The notes under the pieces are model-generated. The model had not been told where the DNA came from. It ran no database searches and was given only the letters and a program-made list of their open reading frames with translations. From NCBI GenBank assembly GCA_016290175.1, contig JAEETD010000002.1:1-64000 (forward strand): 64,000 nt of DNA, in the 5' to 3' direction. Origin of the DNA: Prevotella sp. (GTDB taxonomy: Bacteria; Bacteroidota; Bacteroidia; Bacteroidales; Bacteroidaceae). The translations under genes were made by a program, and so were the position numbers. Below are positions 47,641 to 54,407 of this stretch, one piece after another. How positions within the stretch are numbered: the first letter of the stretch is position 1; each line of letters starts with the position of its first letter.

Positions 47641-48942
47641 ATGATTTGGAATCAAAACATTGAGTGTATGGATCGCGAACAACTTCGCGAGATTCAGAGC
47701 CGTCGGCTTGTGAAAATGGCCGAGTATGTTTACCACAACACCCCTTTCTACCGGAAGAAGTTCCAGGAAATGGGACTGGAGCCTGGTGATATCAAGAGCA
47801 TTGATGACATCGTCAAGTTGCCCTTTACCAACAAGCTCGACCTCCGTGATAACTACCCCTTTGGTCTGGCTGCTGTACCCATGTCACAGATTGTCCGCAT
47901 CCACGCGTCGTCGGGAACCACCGGTAAACCCGTCGTTGTGCTCTATACCCGCAAAGACCTCGCCATGTGGTCGGAGGCCATCTCCCGTGCTTTCACAGCT
48001 TATGGCGCCGGCAAGGAGGATATTTTCCAGGTGGCCTACGGTTACGGTCTCTTTACGGGAGGTCTCGGTGCACATGATGGTGCCACGAATATCGGTGCTT
48101 CGGTGATCCCTATCTCTTCGGGTAATACGCAGAAGCAGATTACACTCATGCATGACTTCGGAACGACGATTCTTTGTTGTACCCCCAGTTACGCCATGTT
48201 CCTGGGCGAGGCTCTAGGTGAGTGTGAGTGGCCGCGTGAGGAGTTCAAGTTGAAGGTCGGTGTCTTTGGTGCTGAGCCCTGGACGGAGAAGATGCGTGTC
48301 AAGCTCGAGGCTTCACTGGGTATCAAGGCCTACGATATCTATGGACTCTCGGAGATTGCCGGTCCTGGTGTGGGCTATGAGTGTGAAGCACAGCATGGTA
48401 CCCACCTCAATGAGGACTATTTTTATCCTGAGATTCTGGATCCCAATACGGGTGAGCCTTTGCCAGAAGGTTCCTTTGGTGAACTGACCTTCACTCATCT
48501 GACCAAGGAGGGTATGCCGCTGCTCCGTTACCGTACCCACGACCTGACGGCCCTACACTATGAGAAATGTACGTGCGGGCGCACGCTCGTGCGTATGGAC
48601 CGTATCCTGGGCCGTTGCGACGATATGCTCATCATCCGTGGTGTCAATGTGTTCCCGTCGCAGATCGAGGATGTCATCCTCAAACAGCAGGAGTTCGAAC
48701 CCCACTTCCTGTTGACCGTCGACCGTGTGAACAATACTGATACTTCCGAGCTGAAGGTCGAGGTGAAAGACGAGTACTTCACCGATGATATGTCGACGAT
48801 GGTGGGGCTGCAGAAGAAACTCGAAGGTGAGCTCCGCAGCGTTATCGGTCTTGGTTTCAAGGTGAAACTCGTAGAGCCGAAGGGTATCGAACGTTCCGAA
48901 GGCAAGGCCAAGCGTGTCATTGATAAGCGACAGTTGTCTTAA
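47641..48942 (+). CDS. Phenylacetate-CoA ligase family protein
   Basis: A 433-residue adenylate-forming enzyme that activates an aryl acid to its CoA thioester. The AMP-binding loop is HASSGTTGKPVVVLYT; further motifs are YGYGLFTGGLGAHDG, YDIYGLSEIAGPGVGYEC, LLRYRTHDLT and GRCDDMLIIRGVNVFPSQIE, all of the PaaK family. In Bacteroidales it commonly pairs with an ACT protein and an indolepyruvate ferredoxin oxidoreductase for aryl-acid metabolism; here only the ACT protein follows. No phenylacetate catabolic genes are near, so the physiological acid is not fixed. Confidence 0.92.
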   Translation: MIWNQNIECMDREQLREIQSRRLVKMAEYVYHNTPFYRKKFQEMGLEPGDIKSIDDIVKLPFTNKLDLRDNYPFGLAAVPMSQIVRIHASSGTTGKPVVVLYTRKDLAMWSEAISRAFTAYGAGKEDIFQVAYGYGLFTGGLGAHDGATNIGASVIPISSGNTQKQITLMHDFGTTILCCTPSYAMFLGEALGECEWPREEFKLKVGVFGAEPWTEKMRVKLEASLGIKAYDIYGLSEIAGPGVGYECEAQHGTHLNEDYFYPEILDPNTGEPLPEGSFGELTFTHLTKEGMPLLRYRTHDLTALHYEKCTCGRTLVRMDRILGRCDDMLIIRGVNVFPSQIEDVILKQQEFEPHFLLTVDRVNNTDTSELKVEVKDEYFTDDMSTMVGLQKKLEGELRSVIGLGFKVKLVEPKGIERSEGKAKRVIDKRQLS

Positions 48943-49053
48943 CCCCCTAAGTTAGGGGGGTAGGGGTCTGAACAAGCGCAGACTCCCTTCCAGTATAAAC
49001 ATAAATAGTCTGATAAACGCTTGTTCAGACCCCCATCCCCCTAACTTAGGGGG
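48943..49053. repeat. 111-bp nested inverted repeat between paaK-like and ACT genes
   Basis: Arms 48943-48978 and 49018-49053 match at 34 of 36 positions. Each outer end is itself palindromic (CCCCCTAAGTTAGGGGG). The loop contains a smaller inverted pair, CAGACT and AGTCTG. It fills almost the whole gap between two codirectional genes; it starts at the first base after the stop codon of the ligase gene. Confidence 0.85.
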
Positions 49054-49064
49054 CTATAATAGTT

Positions 49065-49490
49065 ATGAAAGCAAAACAACTATCCGTGTTCCTCGAGAAC
49101 AAATCCGGCCGTCTGACCGAAGTGACAGAAGCCCTCGGTGCAGCAGGCATTAACCTTTCCGCTATGTCGATTGCCGATAACAGTGACTTCGGCATCCTCC
49201 GTTGTATCGTGTCTGAACCCGACAAGGCCTATCAGGTCTTGAAGGAGCAGCACTTCGCAGTGAAGATCACCGATGTCATCGGTTTTGTATGCCCTAATGT
49301 CAGCGGTTCTCTGGCAGTGGTTCTCAAGCACCTCTCGTCGAAGGGTATCTTCATAGAGTATATGTACTCCTTTGCCAATGGCGACGTGGCGCATGTCATC
49401 ATCCGTCCCTCAGACCTGGAGGCCTGTGAGGCCGCCTTGTCGGAGATTAAGGTCGATTTGCTGGCAGCCAACGACCTCTATCAGTTATAA
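49065..49490 (+). CDS. ACT domain protein
   Basis: A 141-residue protein made of two ACT domains: KQLSVFLENKSGRLTEVTEA at the N terminus and FVCPNVSGSLAVVLKHLSSK from ~74. ACT domains bind amino acids or related acids. Such proteins are often encoded next to phenylacetate-CoA ligases in Bacteroidales and may sense the aromatic substrate. It is separated from the ligase gene by the nested inverted repeat. Confidence 0.88.
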   Translation: MKAKQLSVFLENKSGRLTEVTEALGAAGINLSAMSIADNSDFGILRCIVSEPDKAYQVLKEQHFAVKITDVIGFVCPNVSGSLAVVLKHLSSKGIFIEYMYSFANGDVAHVIIRPSDLEACEAALSEIKVDLLAANDLYQL

Positions 49491-49497
49491 ATTGTCG

Positions 49498-49537
49498 GAA
49501 TCTGCAATTTTTTCGTGAGAAAATTTTGCAGATTCTG
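49498..49537 (+). terminator. Hairpin after the ACT gene
   Basis: GAATCTGCAA and TTGCAGATTC pair exactly; the inner parts (TTTTTTC and GAAAAT) extend the stem. There is no long T-run after it, so its strength as a terminator is unsure. Confidence 0.5.
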
Positions 49538-49547
49538 AATTTCTCCG

Positions 49548-49555
49548 TACCTTTG
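49548..49555 (+). promoter_or_regulatory. -7 box TACCTTTG for purB
   Basis: TACCTTTGCACGC matches TAnnTTTG. The leader is about 75 nt. Confidence 0.7.
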
Positions 49556-49636
49556 CACGCGAATTTCGACACACTTGAATATTTGAGAGAAAGAATAGAA
49601 AGATAATTATCGATCGTTAGGACTACATTAAATAAA

Positions 49637-51016
49637 ATGGATTTATCATTGCTGACAGCCATCTCGCCTATTGATGGCCGCTATCGGAGCAAAACGGAGC
49701 CACTGGCAGAATACTTCTCTGAGTATGCGCTTATCAGATACCGCATCCGCGTAGAGATAGAATATTTCATCACACTCTGTGAACTCCCTCTGCCGCAGCT
49801 GGCAGATTTCGACCATAGCCTGTTTGCACCTTTACGTGACATCTACAGAGAATTCACGCCCGCTGATGCTCAGCGGGTGAAGGATATCGAGGCTATCACT
49901 AATCACGATGTCAAGGCCGTCGAATATTATATCAAGGAGCGCATCGATGCGCTGGAGATTTCTAGCCCATCTAGCCCATCTGGTCAGGCTAGTATATCTA
50001 GCTTCAAGGAATTCATCCATTTCGGCCTCACCTCGCAGGATATCAATAATACCTCGGTGCCGCTTTCTATCAAGGAGGCCTTGGCCGATGTGTATATTCC
50101 CCTGCTCGAGGAACTCATTGAGCAGCTCCATGATTATGCCGAAGCTTGGAAGAATGTACCCATGCTTGCCAAGACCCACGGACAGCCCGCTTCACCGACG
50201 CGCTTGGGTAAGGAGATCATGGTGTATGTCTATCGTCTGGAGGAACAGCTCCGCTCGCTGAAGGATACACCCATTACCGCCAAGTTCGGTGGCGCTACAG
50301 GTAACTTCAACGCCCATCATGTGGCTTACCCCCAGTACGACTGGTGTGATTTCGGCAACCGTTTCGTCTCGGAGAAACTGGGACTGGAGCGTGAGCAGTT
50401 CACCACCCAGATATCCAACTACGACTGGCTGGGCGCACTATTCGATGCCATGCGTCGTATCAATACAATCGTCATCGACCTCGACCGTGACTTTTGGATG
50501 TATATCTCCATGGAGTATTTCAAGCAGAAGATCAAGAAGGGTGAGGTAGGTAGCAGTGCCATGCCGCACAAGGTGAACCCCATCGACTACGAGAACTCGG
50601 AGGGTAATCTTGGCATTGCCAATGCTGTCCTGCAGTTCCTGGCCGCAAAGCTGCCGGTGAGCCGCCTGCAGCGAGATCTCACTGACTCCACGGTATTACG
50701 CAATGTCGGAGTGCCCATGGGTCATGCGCTGATAGCTTTCCAGAGTACTTTGAAGGGACTCCGTAAGCTGATCCTTAACGAATCGAAACTACAGGAGGAT
50801 CTTGACAATACCTGGGCTGTGGTAGCTGAGGGTATCCAGACCATCCTCCGTCGTGAGGCCTATCCCAATCCCTATGAGACTTTGAAGGCCCTGACTCGTA
50901 CCAATGAGGGTATTACTGCCGAGGCCATCGCCGGTTTTATCGATACGTTGGACGTCAGCGAGTCTGTGAAAGACGAGCTCCGTGCCATTACGCCTTCAAC
51001 CTATACGGGCATTTAA
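49637..51016 (+). CDS. purB: Adenylosuccinate lyase, with a Ser-rich repeat insertion
   Basis: A 459-residue fumarase-superfamily lyase. It forms AICAR from SAICAR and AMP from adenylosuccinate in purine synthesis. Motifs: SPIDGRYRSKTEPLAEYFSE, ITNHDVKAVEYYIKE, HFGLTSQDINNTS, AKTHGQPASPTRLGKE and the signature loop GSSAMPHKVNPIDYENSEGN. At residues 109-123 (49961-50005) lies SSPSSPSGQASISSF, encoded by five 9-bp units of the same type as in alaS and asnS. It lies in a loop before the substrate-binding HFGLTSQDIN motif. Confidence 0.95.
   Translation: MDLSLLTAISPIDGRYRSKTEPLAEYFSEYALIRYRIRVEIEYFITLCELPLPQLADFDHSLFAPLRDIYREFTPADAQRVKDIEAITNHDVKAVEYYIKERIDALEISSPSSPSGQASISSFKEFIHFGLTSQDINNTSVPLSIKEALADVYIPLLEELIEQLHDYAEAWKNVPMLAKTHGQPASPTRLGKEIMVYVYRLEEQLRSLKDTPITAKFGGATGNFNAHHVAYPQYDWCDFGNRFVSEKLGLEREQFTTQISNYDWLGALFDAMRRINTIVIDLDRDFWMYISMEYFKQKIKKGEVGSSAMPHKVNPIDYENSEGNLGIANAVLQFLAAKLPVSRLQRDLTDSTVLRNVGVPMGHALIAFQSTLKGLRKLILNESKLQEDLDNTWAVVAEGIQTILRREAYPNPYETLKALTRTNEGITAEAIAGFIDTLDVSESVKDELRAITPSTYTGI
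49961..50005 (+). repeat. 9-bp in-frame repeat insertion in purB
   Basis: Five units: TCTAGCCCA, TCTAGCCCA, TCTGGTCAG, GCTAGTATA, TCTAGCTTC. The first two are identical. All are in frame and encode tripeptides with Ser. Confidence 0.85.
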
Positions 51017-51088
51017 CCATCAACCGCCAGCAATCAGGATAACATATATATATTATAAATAAGGTATAACACAAAAAAGCGATTAAAA

Positions 51089-52465
51089 ATGGATATTGAG
51101 AACATGAATCAAGAGAACACGTCTCAGGAAGAGAAGAAAGAGGGTTTTCAGAGAGAACAACGTGAGTTCCGTCCGGGCCGTTCACCGCGCCCCCGTATAC
51201 ATACAGGTCAGCATCCTGCTGCAGAGCGTCCTGCCTTTAAGCGTAGCAACGATGAGGGCGGCTTCCGTCCCGAAGGATTCGGTGCAGGCTTGCAGTCGAG
51301 CTCACCCCGTCAGAGTGAGAACGGTTATCAGCCTCGCGGCGGTTATCAGCCCCGTCAGGGTGGTTATCAGTCTCGCGGTGGCTATCAGCCCCGTCAGCAG
51401 GGTGGTTATCAGTCTCGCGGCGGCTATCAGCCCCGTCAGCAAGGTGAAGGCGGTTATCAGCCCCGTGGCGGTTATCAGCCTCGTCAGCAGGGTGAGGGTG
51501 GTTATCAGCCCCGTCAGGGCGGTTATCAGTCGCGTGGCGGTTATCAGCCCCGTGGCGGTTTCCAGCAGCCTCGTCAGCAGGGTGGTTACAATCCCAATGG
51601 TGGTTATAACAAATTTAATAAGGGTGGCAAACCTTACGGAGCCGCTCCCTATAAGAAGCAGCGTCAGCACACTGCCGACTACGATCCGAATGCCAAGTAC
51701 AGCATGAAGAAGCGCATTGAGTACAAGGAGGTCAATATCGATCCCAATGAGCCGCTGCGTCTGAACAAGTTCCTGGCCAATGCTGGTGTCTGCAGTCGTC
51801 GTGAGGCTGATGAGTTCATCCAGGCAGGTGTTGTCACCGTCAATGGTGAGGTGGTAACCGAGCTCGGTACCAAGGTACTGCGTACGGATGAGGTTCGTTT
51901 TCACGACCAGCCCGTCGTCATCGAGAAGAAGGTGTATGTCCTGCTCAACAAACCGAAGGACTATGTCACCACCGCTGATGATCCTCAGCAGCGCAAGACA
52001 GTATTGGATCTTGTGAAGAGTGCTTGTACTGAGCGCATCTATCCTGTGGGCCGTCTCGACCGTAACACCACGGGTGTGCTTCTGCTGACCAACGACGGTG
52101 ATCTGGCTTCGAAGCTCACTCATCCCAAATATCTCAAGAAGAAGATCTATCATGTCTTCCTCGACAAGGCTTGTGCGGCTCACGACCTGGAGCAGATTGC
52201 TACGGGGATCCAGTTGGAGGATGGTGAGATCAAGGCCGATGATGTGCAATATGCTCATCCCACCGACAAGAAACAGGTAGGTATCGAGATCCACTCGGGT
52301 AAGAACCGTATCGTCCGTCGAATCTTCGAGTCACTCGGCTATAGGGTCCTCAAACTCGACCGTGTGCAGTTTGCCGGTCTGACGAAGAAGAACCTGAAGA
52401 GAGGCGACTGGCGCTATCTCACTGAGGAGGAGGTTGATCGCCTGAGAATGGGGGCCTATGAGTAG
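51089..52465 (+). CDS. Pseudouridine synthase (RluB/RsuA family) with GYQPR-repeat N terminus
   Basis: A 458-residue enzyme. Residues ~1-205 are disordered: a charged part, then at ~78-165 some ten repeats of GGYQPR / GGYQSR with QQG or QGEG spacers. The S4 RNA-binding domain follows (LRLNKFLANAGVCSRREADE), then the synthase domain with catalytic Asp in VGRLDRNTTGVLLLTNDGD (~322) and the closing IHSGKNRIVRRIFESLGY. It should isomerise a uridine in 23S (or 16S) rRNA. The leader carries TATAAATAAGGTATAA. Gly-Arg-rich extensions on such enzymes are known in Bacteroidetes, but the repeat here is very regular. Confidence 0.92.
   Translation: MDIENMNQENTSQEEKKEGFQREQREFRPGRSPRPRIHTGQHPAAERPAFKRSNDEGGFRPEGFGAGLQSSSPRQSENGYQPRGGYQPRQGGYQSRGGYQPRQQGGYQSRGGYQPRQQGEGGYQPRGGYQPRQQGEGGYQPRQGGYQSRGGYQPRGGFQQPRQQGGYNPNGGYNKFNKGGKPYGAAPYKKQRQHTADYDPNAKYSMKKRIEYKEVNIDPNEPLRLNKFLANAGVCSRREADEFIQAGVVTVNGEVVTELGTKVLRTDEVRFHDQPVVIEKKVYVLLNKPKDYVTTADDPQQRKTVLDLVKSACTERIYPVGRLDRNTTGVLLLTNDGDLASKLTHPKYLKKKIYHVFLDKACAAHDLEQIATGIQLEDGEIKADDVQYAHPTDKKQVGIEIHSGKNRIVRRIFESLGYRVLKLDRVQFAGLTKKNLKRGDWRYLTEEEVDRLRMGAYE
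51322..51600 (+). repeat. Tandem repeat region coding GYQ(P/S)RGGYQPRQQ
   Basis: DNA units of the type GGTTATCAGCCCCGT recur about ten times with silent and small changes, plus CAGCAG or CAAGGTGAAGGC spacers. The unit mix should vary between strains by slippage. Confidence 0.85.
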
Positions 52466-52506
52466 TGAAAAGTGAGAAGTGAAAAGTGAAGAGTGAGAAG
52501 TGAATA
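52465..52506 (+). repeat. 7-bp repeat between the pseudouridine synthase gene and asnS
   Basis: Six units: GTGAAAA, GTGAGAA, GTGAAAA, GTGAAGA, GTGAGAA, GTGAATA. The first G is the last base of the upstream TAG stop, and the asnS start ATGAAAA is in phase as a seventh unit. Confidence 0.85.
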
Positions 52507-53979
52507 ATGAAAAGAACAAAGATAATCGATGTGCTGAAAAGCACTGAATACGGTAAGGCCGTCTGCGTGAAGGGCTGGGTGCGTACGCACCGCAGCTCCA
52601 AGGCCGTCGACTTTATCGCCCTGAATGATGGCTCTACCATCAAGAACGTGCAGGTGGTGGTCGATCCGGAAAAGACGAGTATTTCTAGCCTGGCTAGCCA
52701 AACTAGCCTTTCTAGCCAAGCTAGCCTGAAGGATGTCACCACTGGTTCGTGTATCTGTGTTGAGGGTATGCTCGTTGAGAGCCCGGCTCCCGGCCAACCT
52801 TCTGAGATCCAGGCCGCGGCAATTGAGATCTATGGTCTCTGTGGCAATGACTATCCTATGCAGAAGAAGGGACAATCGTTCGAGGCTATGCGTAAGAATG
52901 CCCACATGCGTCTGCGCACCAATACCTTCGGTGCCGTGATGCGTATCCGTCATAACATGGCAATGGCTATTCATACCTATTTTCATGAGCACGGCTTCTT
53001 CTATTTCCACACCCCGCTGATCACTGCCAGTGACTGCGAAGGTGCTGGAAACATGTTCCAGGTAACCACGAAGAACCTCTACGACCTGAAGAAGGACGAG
53101 CAGGGGAAGATCATCTACGACGATGACTTTTTCGGAGAACAGACCTCGCTGACCGTGAGCGGACAGCTCGAGGGCGAGCTCGGTGCAACGGCCCTGGGTG
53201 CCATCTACACCTTCGGTCCTACCTTCCGCGCTGAGAACTCCAACACCCCGCGCCACCTGGCAGAGTTCTGGATGGTGGAGCCTGAGGTGGCCTTCCTCGA
53301 TCAGGAAGAGCTGATGGACCTCGAGGAGGACTTCATCAAATACTGTGTGCGCTGGGCCCTTGACAACTGCAAGGACGACCTCGCCTTCCTCAACCAGATG
53401 ATTGACAAGACACTCATCGCCCGTTTGGAGGGTGTGCTCAAGGAGACTTTCGTGCGCCTGCCTTATACGGAGGGTATCAATATCCTGCAGGAGGCCATCA
53501 AGAACGGCAAGAAGTTTGAGTTCCCCTGCAACTGGGGTGACGACCTGGCTTCCGAGCATGAGCGTTACCTCGTGGAGGAGCATTTCAAGAAGCCCGTCAT
53601 CATGACCGACTATCCCCGTGCCTTCAAATCATTCTACATGAAGCAGAACGAAGCACAGGGTGAGGGCTCTATCGGCTATAAGGGTGCCGTGGCTCCTGGA
53701 CCGACGATGCAGGGCACCGATGTGCTGTTCCCGCAGATCGGAGAGATCATCGGAGGCTCGGTGCGTGAGGAGAGCTATGACAAACTGATGGCAGAGATCG
53801 AACGTCGACAGATGGACCAGACCCATCTGTGGTGGTATATCGATACCCGTCGCTGGGGCTCCTGCCCCCATGCCGGTTTCGGTCTGGGCTTCGAACGCCT
53901 TATCCTTTTCGTCACCGGTATGCAGAACATTCGCGACGTGATTCCGTTCCCCAGAACACCTAAGTCGGCAGAATTCTGA
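52507..53979 (+). CDS. asnS: Asparaginyl-tRNA synthetase, with a Ser-rich repeat insertion
   Basis: A 490-residue class IIb synthetase for tRNA-Asn. The N-terminal OB-fold has [20 protein letters not shown]. Catalytic motifs: [40 protein letters not shown] (motif 2) and [20 protein letters not shown] (motif 3). At residues 60-74, in the OB-fold, lies [15 protein letters not shown], encoded by five 9-bp units. The start codon is in phase with the 7-bp repeat run that fills the gap upstream. No clear -7 box was seen, so it may be read from the pseudouridine synthase promoter. Confidence 0.95.
   Translation: MKRTKIIDVLKSTEYGKAVCVKGWVRTHRSSKAVDFIALNDGSTIKNVQVVVDPEKTSISSLASQTSLSSQASLKDVTTGSCICVEGMLVESPAPGQPSEIQAAAIEIYGLCGNDYPMQKKGQSFEAMRKNAHMRLRTNTFGAVMRIRHNMAMAIHTYFHEHGFFYFHTPLITASDCEGAGNMFQVTTKNLYDLKKDEQGKIIYDDDFFGEQTSLTVSGQLEGELGATALGAIYTFGPTFRAENSNTPRHLAEFWMVEPEVAFLDQEELMDLEEDFIKYCVRWALDNCKDDLAFLNQMIDKTLIARLEGVLKETFVRLPYTEGINILQEAIKNGKKFEFPCNWGDDLASEHERYLVEEHFKKPVIMTDYPRAFKSFYMKQNEAQGEGSIGYKGAVAPGPTMQGTDVLFPQIGEIIGGSVREESYDKLMAEIERRQMDQTHLWWYIDTRRWGSCPHAGFGLGFERLILFVTGMQNIRDVIPFPRTPKSAEF
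52684..52728 (+). repeat. 9-bp in-frame repeat insertion in asnS
   Basis: Five units: TCTAGCCTG, GCTAGCCAA, ACTAGCCTT, TCTAGCCAA, GCTAGCCTG. CTAGCC is invariant in all five. The units are in frame and encode xSx tripeptides. Confidence 0.92.
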
Positions 53980-54020
53980 TAAAAAATCGCAAAAATACTT
54001 GTTTTTTCAAAAAATAGTAG

Positions 54021-54028
54021 TAACTTTG
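54021..54028 (+). promoter_or_regulatory. -7 box TAACTTTG with no obvious gene
   Basis: TAACTTTGCATGCG matches TAnnTTTG. TTG at 53999-54001 could be part of a -33 box. It is followed by a leader-like stretch but no real reading frame. Confidence 0.6.
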
Positions 54029-54240
54029 CATGCGAATAGATTAAACAACCAATAATATATAATATAATAAATAAGGTATAGGAGGACCTGATAACGCTAC
54101 GAAGCAGAAACAATGATATTCAGAAAGTGTGCAAAGCCCGATAAATAAAGAGGTTTTCGCACCAAAATCGCTGATTTTTGTAAAAAAATCGCTTAAAATC
54201 GCAAGTTTTTGGCTTTTTTTTAAAAAAATATTCGATTTTG

Positions 54241-54272
54241 TTTGCAAGATTTCAGAATTATATCTATATTTG
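54241..54272 (+). promoter_or_regulatory. Complete promoter (-33 TTTG, -7 TATATTTG) for the large surface lipoprotein
   Basis: TTTG at 54241-54244, a 20-nt spacer and TATATTTG at 54265-54272 form the best match to the Bacteroidetes promoter in the window. The leader is about 130 nt long, with GC-rich segments (GGCTTTCGGGAGCTTTTCGG) that could fold. Confidence 0.8.
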
Positions 54273-54407
54273 CACCAAAAATGTAAATCCGTCTAGGAGA
54301 TACAGTGCCCTGATGTAGGCTTTCGGGAGCTTTTCGGGGCGAAGTTTGAGAGAAGAAAATAGAAGTACAACAACTTAATTTTTTTATTAATTTAAATTAT
54401 TAATCGT

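Larger units (their letters stand above)
53980..54407 (+). other. 428-bp gene-free region with two promoters
   Basis: No gene of credible length is seen. It holds a first -7 box at 54021, an AT-rich leader with AAATAAGGTATA and AGGAGG (54067-54085), several AAAATCGC words (about 53984, 54164 and 54184-54202), and a second promoter at 54265 that should serve the 1525-residue lipoprotein. A micro-ORF of 11 codons (54113-54148) follows the first leader but cannot be supported as a gene. Confidence 0.6.

Noticed and set aside
51322..51600. Regular repeats considered as a CRISPR array
   Set aside because: Units are contiguous, in frame and code GYQPR; there are no unique spacers of equal length and no cas genes.
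54113..54148. 11-codon micro-ORF after the orphan promoter
   Set aside because: Too short to support, no conserved feature visible; kept only as a possibility in the finding on that region.
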